Shown piece after piece: positions 17,431-25,951 of a stretch of DNA of 64,000 nucleotides. Below the pieces are notes generated by a model. The model ran no database searches. It saw nothing but the letters and a program-made list of their open reading frames with translations, and was not told the origin of the DNA. Every line of letters starts with the position of its first letter. Within the stretch, counting starts at the first letter, position 1. Position numbers and translations under genes: made by a program. The stretch is from UBA1847 sp942492205. GTDB taxonomy: Bacteria; Pseudomonadota; Gammaproteobacteria; Steroidobacterales; Woeseiaceae. Location of the stretch: positions 372,001 through 436,000 of the forward strand of contig CALODT010000003.1 of NCBI GenBank assembly GCA_942492205.1, in the 5' to 3' direction.

Positions 17431-18630
17431 ATGAACAGGTCTTCCGATTCCAGGGACGCTTCCGTTTACGGCAAGCCTCTCATCTATCTCGACTACGCGG
17501 CCTCTACGCCCGTTGATCCGCAGGTTGCCGACCTGATGCGCGAATGTCGCACCAGCGGCTTTGCGAATCCGTCGTCCAATCATGTCGCGGGCCGACAAAG
17601 CGCTGCGCTTGTCGAAAAGGCAGCCGAACAACTCGCAGCGCTGTTGAACGTAGATCCCGGGACGTTGATCTGGACCTCCGGCGCTACCGAATCCGATAAC
17701 CTGGGCATCGCAGGGGCTGCGAAACTGCGCGCCCATCGTGGCAGGCATCTCGTGACGATGCGGACAGAACACAAGGCGGTGACCGACGTCTTCTCCTGGC
17801 TCGAGAAGCAGGGCTTCGAAGTGACCTGGCTTCTGCCGGACGAAAACGGGCTGCTGGACCTGGACAGTTTCAGGCAGGCGCTGCGACCCGACACGCAGCT
17901 CGCTTCCATCATGTACGTCAATAACGAGACCGGCATCATGCAGGACGTTGATGCGATCGGTGCTATCTGCCGTGAGACGGATGTGCTGTTGCACGTCGAT
18001 GCGGCACAGGCCGTCGGCAAGATTCACATAGACCTCGGGGCGTCGCCGATCGATCTTCTTTCGCTCACCGGTCACAAGTTTTATGGCCCGAAAGGAATTG
18101 GTGCTCTGTACATTGCGGATCGCCCGACTTGCCGCGTGGAGCCGATACTGTTCGGCGGTGGCCAGCAGCGTCGAATTCGGCCAGGCACCTTGCCGACCGA
18201 CCTCATCGCCGGGCTGGGACTTGCTGCCGAGATCGCAGCATCACGCATCGACACCGACCTCGCTCATCTCGAGAAACTGCGCGCCACGTTATGGAAAGGT
18301 ATACGCGGTATCGACGGCCTGCTCCTGAACGGCGATCTCGACGCGGGATTTCCCGGCATCCTGAATGTCTCGGTCGAGGACGTGGAGGGCGAGAGCCTGC
18401 TGCTTGAGCTGGACCCGATCTGCGTGGCCACCGGGTCGGCCTGCAATTCGAAGGCGCAGGAACCGTCCTACGTGTTGCGCGCGCTCGGCCGCAGTGATCG
18501 CCTGGCGGAGAGCGCAATACGCTTCAGCCTGGGCCGTCCGACCGAGCTCGAGGAGGTCGAAGTCGCCGCCCGACGCTATCGGGATGCCGTCTCGCGCTTG
18601 CGCGATCTGGCGCCGGTTGCGGCCGCTTGA
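17431..18630 (+). CDS. iscS: Cysteine desulfurase (IscS-like)
   Basis: A 399-residue PLP enzyme that removes sulfur from cysteine as a persulfide for Fe-S clusters and thio-modification. The PLP-binding Lys is K216 (SLTGHKFYGPKG), with HVDAAQAVGK at 188-197 and the mobile catalytic Cys C338 in ATGSACNSKAQEPSYVLRALG, which matches IscS rather than SufS. An extra ~14 residues precede the normal IscS N-terminus (PLIYLDYAASTPV). It overlaps the next gene, whose TTG start shares bases with this TGA. The operon lacks iscR, hscBA, fdx and iscX. Confidence 0.93.
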   Translation: MNRSSDSRDASVYGKPLIYLDYAASTPVDPQVADLMRECRTSGFANPSSNHVAGRQSAALVEKAAEQLAALLNVDPGTLIWTSGATESDNLGIAGAAKLRAHRGRHLVTMRTEHKAVTDVFSWLEKQGFEVTWLLPDENGLLDLDSFRQALRPDTQLASIMYVNNETGIMQDVDAIGAICRETDVLLHVDAAQAVGKIHIDLGASPIDLLSLTGHKFYGPKGIGALYIADRPTCRVEPILFGGGQQRRIRPGTLPTDLIAGLGLAAEIAASRIDTDLAHLEKLRATLWKGIRGIDGLLLNGDLDAGFPGILNVSVEDVEGESLLLELDPICVATGSACNSKAQEPSYVLRALGRSDRLAESAIRFSLGRPTELEEVEVAARRYRDAVSRLRDLAPVAAA

Positions 18631-19001
18631 TCCAGGATCCCTACAGCCGCCTGGTTCGCGAGTACTTCTCGGCGCCCGCGCATGCCGGTGAGCTTGACAG
18701 CGGCGTCACTGTCGCCATGGAGCAGCAGGACGTCCGGCTGAAGCTCTTCGGAATCGAGCAGGACGGGGAGATTCAGCGTTTGCGCTTTCAGGTCTGGGGG
18801 TGCCCGCATGTGATCGCCGCCTGCGAGCATATTTGTCGCAGCTACGAGGGCGAGCCGGTTAAGAGCCTCGAGTCGCTGCGTGCAGCGGACATAATGCAAA
18901 TTCTGCCTGTACCTGTGGAGAAAACCGGACGTATACTTGTCCTAGAAGATGCGGCGCGGATGCTTGGGCAGCGACTTTCCGGCGATTCCGTGCCCCGTTA
19001 G
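18627..19001 (+). CDS. IscU-like Fe-S scaffold homologue lacking two conserved cysteines
   Basis: A 124-residue protein in the iscU position. Its fold pattern follows IscU: YSRLVREYFSAPAHAGEL matches the N-terminal helix, FQVWGCPHVIAA matches the GCGSAIA block and LEDAARML matches the LAEDA helix. Of the three IscU cluster ligands only the middle one (C59) is present. The first site reads EQQDVRLKL where IscU has ACGD, and the third reads KTGRILVLEDA where IscU has HCSILAEDA. Two further cysteines, C66 and C70, lie close to C59. The start is a TTG overlapping the iscS stop (TTGA). It may bind clusters differently, or act as a carrier or regulator of the desulfurase. Confidence 0.75.
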   Translation: MIQDPYSRLVREYFSAPAHAGELDSGVTVAMEQQDVRLKLFGIEQDGEIQRLRFQVWGCPHVIAACEHICRSYEGEPVKSLESLRAADIMQILPVPVEKTGRILVLEDAARMLGQRLSGDSVPR

Positions 19002-19025
19002 TCAAATTCGAATGAGAGACAATTC

Positions 19026-19349
19026 ATGGCCATTTCGTTAACCGAATCGGCGGCTGAGCGCGTCCGCAGCCATCTTGAGAGCCGCGGCACAGGCCTTGGC
19101 TTGCGGCTCGGTGTGACGCAGACCGGGTGCTCGGGGTATTCCTACGTCATCAACTATGCCGACGATATTGACGACTCCGACGTCGTTTTCGAGGACAAGG
19201 GCATCAAGGTTGTCGTCGACCCGGAGGCGCTGCAGCTGATCGACGGTACCGAGGTCGATTTCGTCAAGAACGGCCTCAACGAGGCGTTCAGCTTCCGAAA
19301 TCCCAACGTCAGCGGCGAGTGTGGTTGCGGCGAAAGCTTCAACGTCTGA
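19026..19349 (+). CDS. iscA: A-type Fe-S cluster carrier (IscA/ErpA family)
   Basis: A 107-residue A-type carrier that passes Fe-S clusters to target enzymes. The three ligands are Cys in TQTGCSGYSY (about residue 35) and the C-terminal CGCGESF (about 99-105). It starts 24 bases after the IscU-like gene, so is probably co-transcribed. Position argues for IscA; ErpA cannot be separated from sequence alone. Confidence 0.9.
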   Translation: MAISLTESAAERVRSHLESRGTGLGLRLGVTQTGCSGYSYVINYADDIDDSDVVFEDKGIKVVVDPEALQLIDGTEVDFVKNGLNEAFSFRNPNVSGECGCGESFNV

Positions 19350-19440
19350 AATCGCCGTAGTACAATTAGCGGTTCGCATCTGCACGCCCTGCAGGATCGC
19401 AGGGTGCCATCCTCAAGAACAGTACCAAAGGAAGTAACAC

Positions 19441-19872
19441 ATGGCCGTTGAACAAACGCTGTCCATCATCAAGCCTGATGGTGTGCAAAAGAACCTGATC
19501 GGCGAGATCTACAGCCGCTTTGAAAAAGCCGGACTGGAAATCGTCGCTGCCCGAATGTTGCACCTGACGAAGGAGCAGGCAGAGGGTTTCTACGCGGTCC
19601 ACAAGGAGCGCCCGTTCTTTAACGACCTGGTGAGCTACATGACGTCCGGACCGGTCATGGTGCAGGCATTGAGTGGCGAAGGTGCAATCGGAAAGAATCG
19701 CGAAATCATGGGCGCGACCAATCCGGCCGACGCCGCACCTGGCAGCATCCGCGCCGACTTCGCAGCCAGCATCGAAGAGAACGTCGTGCATGGTTCCGAC
19801 GCGCCGGAAACGGCTGCGGTCGAAATCGCATACTTCTTCGGTGACGACGGCGTTTGCCCGAGGACCCGCTGA
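19441..19872 (+). CDS. ndk: Nucleoside diphosphate kinase
   Basis: A 143-residue enzyme that transfers the gamma phosphate between nucleoside triphosphates and diphosphates through a phosphohistidine. It begins MAVEQTLSIIKPDGV and carries the active-site block ENVVHGSDAPETAAVEIAYF with the catalytic His near residue 119. Length and motifs are normal. AAAGGAAG precedes the ATG. It sits between isc genes and rlmN as in many gammaproteobacteria. Confidence 0.97.
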   Translation: MAVEQTLSIIKPDGVQKNLIGEIYSRFEKAGLEIVAARMLHLTKEQAEGFYAVHKERPFFNDLVSYMTSGPVMVQALSGEGAIGKNREIMGATNPADAAPGSIRADFAASIEENVVHGSDAPETAAVEIAYFFGDDGVCPRTR

Positions 19873-19884
19873 GCGGCGCCGGAG

Positions 19885-21018
19885 ATGCCTGCCGTCGATG
19901 CCAAGATAAACCTGCTCGGGATGCCGCAGTCCGATCTCGAGCAGTTTTTCGTTGCGCACGACGAAAAACCGTTTCGCGCCCGCCAGCTGTTGCAGTGGAT
20001 TTACCAGCGTGGCGTCACGGATTTTGCGGACATGACCGACCTGTCGAAATCGACGCGAGCCTGGCTGGCGGATGTGGCAGAAATATCTGAGCCGAGCGTT
20101 ACGTCACGACAGGATTCGGCAGACGGCACCGTCAAGTGGTTGTTTGCGAGCGGTGCCGGGCAGGCCGTTGAGACGGTGTTCATACCGGAAACGGGACGCG
20201 GCACGCTTTGTATTTCCTCGCAGGTGGGTTGCGCGCTCGATTGCGCGTTTTGTGCCACCGGCGCACAGGGATTCAACCGCAACCTGAGCAGCGCGGAAAT
20301 CATAGGCCAGGTCTGGCATGCCATCCGCGAGCTGCCGCGCCGCGAGAATGGTGAGCCGGCCGTGACCAACGTCGTCTTCATGGGCATGGGCGAGCCGCTG
20401 GCGAACTATCGTAACGTCGCGCCGGTGCTCGACCTGCTGGTATCCGACCTTGCGTTCGGACTGTCGAGGCGTCGCGTAACGGTGAGTACCTCCGGGCTCG
20501 TGCCGCTGATGGAACGACTCGGGAACGACTGTAACGTCGCGCTGGCCGTGTCCTTGCACGCGCCCAATGACGAACTGCGCGACGAAATCGTGCCGGTCAA
20601 CAAGCTGCATCCGATCGCGGTCCTGCTCGAGGCTTGCTGGTCGTATGCCGCCGGGCATGCCAATCGTTTCATTACCTTCGAATACGTGATGTTGCGGGGG
20701 GTCAATGACTCGCTTGCACACGCCGACCAGCTGGTCGACCTGCTAAAAGGCAAACCGGCGAAGGTCAACCTGATTCCGTTCAATCCGTTTCCGGGTACGC
20801 GATTCCAGCGTTCCTCGGCGGAGACCATCCGGCATTTTCAGGAGCGCCTGCGGCAGCGGGGGCTCGTGGCGACGACGCGCAAGACCCGCGGCGAGGATAT
20901 TGATGCGGCCTGCGGTCAGCTGGCGGGCAGAGTCAGCGATCGCGTGACAAAACCGCTCGGTCAAAAGACACTTTCGGACAGGAAAACGTCCAGGGCGAAA
21001 ATAAGGGCATCCGCATGA
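19885..21018 (+). CDS. rlmN: Dual-specificity rRNA/tRNA methyltransferase RlmN
   Basis: A 377-residue radical-SAM enzyme that methylates C2 of A2503 in 23S rRNA and A37 in some tRNAs. The radical-SAM cluster motif is CALDCAFC (CxxxCxxC, about residues 114-121), followed by FMGMGEPLANY and, near the C-terminus, TTRKTRGEDIDAACGQL with the methyl-carrying Cys. It begins 12 bases after ndk and its stop overlaps the pilW start (ATGA), so it belongs to the same operon. Confidence 0.96.
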   Translation: MPAVDAKINLLGMPQSDLEQFFVAHDEKPFRARQLLQWIYQRGVTDFADMTDLSKSTRAWLADVAEISEPSVTSRQDSADGTVKWLFASGAGQAVETVFIPETGRGTLCISSQVGCALDCAFCATGAQGFNRNLSSAEIIGQVWHAIRELPRRENGEPAVTNVVFMGMGEPLANYRNVAPVLDLLVSDLAFGLSRRRVTVSTSGLVPLMERLGNDCNVALAVSLHAPNDELRDEIVPVNKLHPIAVLLEACWSYAAGHANRFITFEYVMLRGVNDSLAHADQLVDLLKGKPAKVNLIPFNPFPGTRFQRSSAETIRHFQERLRQRGLVATTRKTRGEDIDAACGQLAGRVSDRVTKPLGQKTLSDRKTSRAKIRASA

Positions 21019-21776
21019 AGAAGAGCGAACTGGTACTGTCGACAGCGATGGCGATGCTGGTCTTGAGTGGCTGCATCTCGTCGACCACCGGCACTGCGCC
21101 GATCGAGCCAGACGACGTCGACGCCGCCGATCTCAACTACCAACTTGGCGCGCGTTACTTTCAAAACGGCAAGTATGAATTGGCGCGTGACCGCCTGATC
21201 CTGTCACTCGAACTGGGCCCCAAAAACGGTGTCGCATACTCGATGCTGGGGCGAACCTACGAAGCGCTCGACAATACGCGCCTGGCGACGGAGGCTTACG
21301 ACGAATCAATCCGCGTCGCACCGCGGAATTTCGAAGTGCAAAACGCCTATGCCGTGTTCGCCTGCAACCAGCGCGACTACACCAAGGCCGAGAAACACTT
21401 TGCAAAGGCTGCCAGCCATCCGGAAAACGACAATTCCGAGGTAACGCTGACCAATGCGGGTGTCTGCATGTTGCAAAAGCCGGACTACGCGGCCGCAGAG
21501 GCATTCTTCCGCAAAGCACTGGACCGCAAGACGAACTTCGCGGATGCACTACTGCAACTGTGCCTGTTGAAGTACAAGCAGGAGGACTACCTGGCATCGC
21601 GAGCGTTCCTGCAACGTTTCATGACGTCGAACAGGACGACGGCCGGCGTGCTCTTTCTTGGCGCGCAAATAGAAGAGAAGCTCGGCGATCGGCGAGCGCG
21701 CTCGGACTACGTCAATCAGCTGTTGCGGGACTTCCCGACGTCCGCAGAAGCGCGCAAGGTGCTGGAAACCGGATAG
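21015..21776 (+). CDS. pilW: Type IV pilus biogenesis lipoprotein PilW/PilF
   Basis: A 253-residue lipoprotein made mainly of tetratricopeptide repeats. A signal peptide ends in a lipobox (LSGC, Cys about residue 17), and TPR helices follow (for example NYQLGARYFQNGKYELARDRLILSLELGPKNG-type units at about 43-75, and further units to about 230). PilF/PilW pilots the PilQ secretin in the outer membrane. Its start overlaps the rlmN stop, and the RodZ-like gene follows after one base. The order is conserved. Confidence 0.92.
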   Translation: MKKSELVLSTAMAMLVLSGCISSTTGTAPIEPDDVDAADLNYQLGARYFQNGKYELARDRLILSLELGPKNGVAYSMLGRTYEALDNTRLATEAYDESIRVAPRNFEVQNAYAVFACNQRDYTKAEKHFAKAASHPENDNSEVTLTNAGVCMLQKPDYAAAEAFFRKALDRKTNFADALLQLCLLKYKQEDYLASRAFLQRFMTSNRTTAGVLFLGAQIEEKLGDRRARSDYVNQLLRDFPTSAEARKVLETG

Positions 21777-21777
21777 C

Positions 21778-22653
21778 ATGAGCGACGCACGCGACAAGCC
21801 CACGGAAGAAGGCGCGACTGACGAGGAGCCGAAAGGGCCGATCGGCGGTGAGCGGCTGGCTGCAGCTCGGCGCGAGCAGCAGGTGTCCGTGCTCGAGATC
21901 GCCAAAGAGCTGCATCTCGACGAACCCAAGGTCCGTGCGCTGGAACGCAATGAGTTCGACGTGATAGGGGCCCCGGTTTTCGCGAAAGGGCACCTTCGAA
22001 AGTATGCGCAACTGGTTGGCGTCGACGAGGCTGATGTCATGGCCGACTATTACCAGTTGAATCGGACGGCAGGTATACCACCGCTGGTTTCTCACCGGCG
22101 GCGCCCGCGCCGTGAGATGTCGCCCGGGCCGTGGATCGCAGTCGTGGTTGTGCTGGTCGTCGTGGCTACCGCCTACTGGTGGATCACGACACCGCGCCCG
22201 GTGGTCAGCGAGCCAGCGGGCGATCTGCCTGTGCAAACTGAAATGCCGGAGGTGCCGGCCGACGTCGAGCAAGTGCCTGCGGAAGTCGGTGAGGACGATT
22301 CGGCGATATTGCAGTCCGTTGACGATGCGACCAGGGCGTCAGCGGCCGAAACGGCCGAAACGGCCGAAACGGCAGAAACGGCCGAGGGACCGACGCTCGG
22401 TGACGGCCAGATGCGGGTGTTGCTAACCTACAGCGGTGATTGCTGGACCGAGATTACGGACGCGGGCGGCCGCCGGCTGTTCTTCGATCTTGGCAAGGAT
22501 GGTCGCACCGTTGAGCTTAGCGGCGAAGCACCGTTCAATGCCTTGTTTGGTAACGCTGACAACGTACGCATTCTCGTCAACGGCTCCGAGCGTGTCATTG
22601 CGGCGGCGGAACGACGCGGGCGAACCGCAAGGCTTAGCATCGCGGGCTCCTGA
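21778..22653 (+). CDS. rodZ: RodZ-like helix-turn-helix membrane protein
   Basis: A 291-residue protein with an N-terminal Xre-type helix-turn-helix (about residues 22-85: ERLAAARREQQVSVLEIAKEL), a transmembrane helix (about 118-138, GPWIAVVVVLVVVATAYWW), a low-complexity periplasmic linker containing (AET)n repeats, and a C-terminal DUF4115-like beta domain (about 205-290). RodZ links MreB to the cell-wall elongation machinery. In most gammaproteobacteria ispG separates rodZ from hisS; here hisS follows directly. Confidence 0.9.
   Translation: MSDARDKPTEEGATDEEPKGPIGGERLAAARREQQVSVLEIAKELHLDEPKVRALERNEFDVIGAPVFAKGHLRKYAQLVGVDEADVMADYYQLNRTAGIPPLVSHRRRPRREMSPGPWIAVVVVLVVVATAYWWITTPRPVVSEPAGDLPVQTEMPEVPADVEQVPAEVGEDDSAILQSVDDATRASAAETAETAETAETAEGPTLGDGQMRVLLTYSGDCWTEITDAGGRRLFFDLGKDGRTVELSGEAPFNALFGNADNVRILVNGSERVIAAAERRGRTARLSIAGS
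22345..22386 (+). repeat. Tandem 9-bp repeat in the rodZ linker
   Basis: Three exact GCCGAAACG units, one variant (GCAGAAACG) and a partial unit encode an Ala-Glu-Thr repeat in the periplasmic linker. The number of units could vary by slippage without shifting the frame. Confidence 0.85.
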
Positions 22654-22687
22654 GCCCGTTATCCAGACAACCCCGGGCAGACGACAC

Positions 22688-23992
22688 GTGAAACCAAGAG
22701 CGATTCGTGGAATGAACGACATCCTGCCGGATGTTTCGGCAACGTGGCGTTACCTCGAGTCAGTCGTTCGGGAGATCGTGGAGTCCTACGGCTATGCGGA
22801 AATTCGACTGCCGCTGCTCGAGTATACGGAGCTGTTCAGGCGCTCCATCGGCGAGGTCACCGATATCGTCGAGAAAGAGATGTACACGTTTCTCGATCGC
22901 AATGGCGAGAGCCTGACTCTGCGTCCCGAGGCGACAGCCAGCGTGGTACGTGCCGGCATGACGAACGGGCTGCTGCATAACCAGCGGCAGAAGCTCTGGA
23001 CCGCCGGTCCGATGTTCCGTTACGAAAAACCGCAAAAGGGGCGCTACCGCCAGTTTCATCAGTTCGACGTCGAGGCGCTCGGCTACGAGGGTCCGGACGT
23101 GGATGCCGAACTCATCATCATGAGTGCGCGGCTCTGGCAGCGACTTGGCATCTCGCGTATCGAGTTGCAGATCAACTCGCTGGGCGTGCCCGAATCCCGG
23201 CTGCGCTATCGCGAGGCGCTGGTCGACTACTTTAACGGCGTGAAAAGTCAGCTGGATGAGGATAGTATTCGCCGCCTTGAGCAGAATCCGCTGCGAATCC
23301 TCGACAGCAAGAATCCGGATATGCAGGCCATAGTCGAGGCGGCTCCGGTCATGCTGGACTACCTGGATGAGGAATCGGCCGGTCATTTCGACGGTCTCCG
23401 GGCATTGCTCGATGCGGCGGGGGTCATCTATACGATCAACCCGCGATTGGTGCGTGGTCTCGATTATTACTCCAGGACCGTGTTTGAGTGGGTGACCGAT
23501 GCGCTGGGCGCGCAGGGCGCTGTCTGTTCTGGCGGCCGCTACGACGGCCTGGTGGAGAAGCTCGGCGGTCGAGCGACGCCGGCGATCGGGTGGGCGATGG
23601 GTATCGAGCGCTTCGTGGCTTTGTTCGAGGCCTGTGGTGGTGAGGCACCAGCGACGTCCGCAGATGTGTATATTGCCGCCGTAGGTGAGGGAACCCTGGC
23701 GCGCGCGTTCGCGCTGGCCGAGGAGTTGCGGGACGTGATCGACGGCATAAGGGTTGACGTAAACCTGGGCGGCGGCAGCTTCAAATCGCAGATGAAGCGC
23801 GCCGACAAGAGCGAGGCCGAGTATGCATTGATACTGGGTGAGCAGGAACTGAAAGACAGCCGCATCGGTCTCAAGCCGTTGCGTAGCAAGCAGGAACAGG
23901 AGAGCGTCGCGCTGGACGATATCGTTGCAACGCTCGCGGACAAGTTGAAACAGGCGTTGCTGGACCAGACGCACACGAAAAAAGGTAGTTAA
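22688..23992 (+). CDS. hisS: Histidyl-tRNA synthetase
   Basis: A 434-residue class II aminoacyl-tRNA synthetase. Motif 2 region (FRYEKPQKGRYRQFHQFDVE, about residues 113-132), the histidine-specific LVRGLDYYSRTVFEW (about 254-268) and motif 3 (GWAMGIERF) are clear, with a C-terminal anticodon-binding domain. The frame is open well upstream. A GTG giving MKPRAIRGMNDILP is chosen because it matches the family N-terminus; there is no strong ribosome site. It lies 34 bases after the RodZ-like gene. Confidence 0.95.
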   Translation: MKPRAIRGMNDILPDVSATWRYLESVVREIVESYGYAEIRLPLLEYTELFRRSIGEVTDIVEKEMYTFLDRNGESLTLRPEATASVVRAGMTNGLLHNQRQKLWTAGPMFRYEKPQKGRYRQFHQFDVEALGYEGPDVDAELIIMSARLWQRLGISRIELQINSLGVPESRLRYREALVDYFNGVKSQLDEDSIRRLEQNPLRILDSKNPDMQAIVEAAPVMLDYLDEESAGHFDGLRALLDAAGVIYTINPRLVRGLDYYSRTVFEWVTDALGAQGAVCSGGRYDGLVEKLGGRATPAIGWAMGIERFVALFEACGGEAPATSADVYIAAVGEGTLARAFALAEELRDVIDGIRVDVNLGGGSFKSQMKRADKSEAEYALILGEQELKDSRIGLKPLRSKQEQESVALDDIVATLADKLKQALLDQTHTKKGS

Positions 23993-24730
23993 GTGGACGA
24001 CTTACTTTCAGAAAAAGAACAGATCGAACAGTTACGCGGCTGGTGGTCGGAGTATGGCGGTTACGTCATTTTCGGCATCGCTGCCGGCGCGCTGCTGTTG
24101 TTCGGCGTGAACTATTACCAGAGCAGCAAGCTGGACGCACAGGTGCAGGCGTCGGCGTTGTACGAATCGCTGACCAATTACGTCGTTGACGGCAACCTGG
24201 AGCAGGCGGAAGTCGCTGCAGACGAGCTCGGAACGACGTTTGCCGACACGAGCTATTCCTCGCAGGCCAAGCTGGCGATGGCGCGTCTTTACATGGATAA
24301 GAACCGCGACCAGGACGCTGCCGATGTGCTAAGCGCACTGCTTGAGGGTCCGGCGCCGCAAGAACTCAAGCAGTTGGCACGGCTCAGGCTTGCACGAATT
24401 CTGCTCTACCAGGACAAGCCGCAGGAGGTTGTCGACCTGCTCGAAGGGCAGGCCAGCGACGGCTTCGCGCCCGGATACGGTGAAGCGCTGGGCGATGCCT
24501 ATCACGCGCTCGGCCAGATTGCGGATGCCGAAGCCGCCTACCAGGCCGTGCTGCTTGACCCGCTGTCACAGGGCACCATCGACCAGCAGCTTGTGCAGTG
24601 GAAGTCGCTTGATCTGCCGCAGGTTTCAGATGCCGACACCAATACGGCGGCCGACGAAGCGGCTGTCGAGCCCGCCGCAGAGCCGGTGGCAGAGCCGCAG
24701 CCGGAAACCGTGGAAGAGGTTACTGAATGA
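23993..24730 (+). CDS. YfgM-like tetratricopeptide membrane protein
   Basis: A 245-residue protein with a short cytoplasmic N-terminus, one transmembrane helix (about residues 23-42, GGYVIFGIAAGALLLFGVNYY) and a periplasmic TPR region to about residue 205, then an acidic Glu/Ala/Pro tail. YfgM is an ancillary SecYEG subunit linked to periplasmic chaperones. The start is GTG immediately after the hisS stop, and its end overlaps bamB (ATGA). Gene order hisS-yfgM-bamB-der supports the call. Confidence 0.92.
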   Translation: MDDLLSEKEQIEQLRGWWSEYGGYVIFGIAAGALLLFGVNYYQSSKLDAQVQASALYESLTNYVVDGNLEQAEVAADELGTTFADTSYSSQAKLAMARLYMDKNRDQDAADVLSALLEGPAPQELKQLARLRLARILLYQDKPQEVVDLLEGQASDGFAPGYGEALGDAYHALGQIADAEAAYQAVLLDPLSQGTIDQQLVQWKSLDLPQVSDADTNTAADEAAVEPAAEPVAEPQPETVEEVTE

Positions 24731-25926
24731 GTCAGCCGTGGCGCTTGCTGGTATTGCTGACAGCGTTACCGCTGCTGGCATCCTGTGGGATTTTCGGTGA
24801 CAAGGACGAGGATCTCGAGCCGAAAGAGCTGGTCGACTTCAAGCAAACACTGAAGATAAAGCGTTTGTGGAGCGCGAAACTTGGCGGCGATGCTTCCTTT
24901 CTGCGCGTCGCGCTAAGACCGGTCGGTGACGGCACGCGCCTGTACGCGGCGGGCTACGGTGGTGTGGTTGCAGCCTTTGACCTTAAGACCGGTCGGCAGG
25001 CCTGGCGCACCAAGCTGGACACGGAGCTGTCCGCCGGTCCGGGCGTGGGCGAAGATCGCGTTGCCGTCGTCGCGAGAAACGGCATCGCTATTGTTCTTGA
25101 TGCAACGACCGGCGCGGAGGTCTGGCGCAAGGATGTTGAGGGAGAATCGTTGGCGCGCCCGATAATCAGCGGCGAAACGGTGGTCGTTCAGACCATCGAC
25201 AACCGCATGGAGGCGCTCTCTATCTTTGACGGTCGTACGCTGTGGTCGCTGAAGCAATCGACGCCGGCGCTGACGATGCGCGGTTCGGCCGATCCGGTTC
25301 TCGTCAGTACCACGGTTATCGGCGGCTTCGACAACGGCCGACTGGTCGCGGCCGAGCTGGGCGGCGGTGACGTAGTCTGGGAATCGATGCTGTCACCACC
25401 GACAGGGCGTTCCGATCTTGACAGGCTCTCGGACATCGATGGCTCGATTGCCGTGGTCGGTCAGGACATTTTCGCCGTTGGCTACCAGGGCCGACTGGCG
25501 TCTCTCGCGGCGGAATCCGGCCAGGTCCTGTGGAGCCGCGAGGTATCGTCGTATGAAGGCGTGTCAGCGGACTGGAGCAGCGTCTATACGGTCAATGATC
25601 GCGGCGAAATACTGGCGTTCGCGAAACGCGATGGCGTCGAGTCGTGGCGAAACGACGATCTGCTGCGTCGAGAACCGACCTTGCCGATCCCCTTTTACAC
25701 GACGGTCGCCGTCGGTGATCTTGAGGGATACCTGCATTTCTACAGCAATCTCAACGGCACGCCGGTCGCCAGGATCAAGCTTGGCGGCGGTAGCATTTCA
25801 AATGCGCCCACGGTCGTCGGCAATCGCCTTTATGTGCAAAACGATGCCGGTGTCCTGGCGGCGTTTGAGGCTATTGACGACCGTCCGAAACGGCCGGCGC
25901 CGGACATCGCGACTGACGAGTCCTGA
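24727..25926 (+). CDS. bamB: Outer-membrane assembly lipoprotein BamB
   Basis: A 399-residue lipoprotein of the BAM complex, which inserts beta-barrel proteins into the outer membrane. The lipobox LLASC puts the lipidated Cys near residue 19, and an eight-bladed PQQ-type beta-propeller follows, seen as repeats such as FDLKTGRQAWRTKLD, LDATTGAEVWRKDVEG and LAAESGQVLWSREV. It overlaps the YfgM-like gene by four bases and precedes der. Confidence 0.95.
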   Translation: MSQPWRLLVLLTALPLLASCGIFGDKDEDLEPKELVDFKQTLKIKRLWSAKLGGDASFLRVALRPVGDGTRLYAAGYGGVVAAFDLKTGRQAWRTKLDTELSAGPGVGEDRVAVVARNGIAIVLDATTGAEVWRKDVEGESLARPIISGETVVVQTIDNRMEALSIFDGRTLWSLKQSTPALTMRGSADPVLVSTTVIGGFDNGRLVAAELGGGDVVWESMLSPPTGRSDLDRLSDIDGSIAVVGQDIFAVGYQGRLASLAAESGQVLWSREVSSYEGVSADWSSVYTVNDRGEILAFAKRDGVESWRNDDLLRREPTLPIPFYTTVAVGDLEGYLHFYSNLNGTPVARIKLGGGSISNAPTVVGNRLYVQNDAGVLAAFEAIDDRPKRPAPDIATDES

Positions 25927-25951
25927 CCGGGCTCGGTAGCGGTGCGAGATC

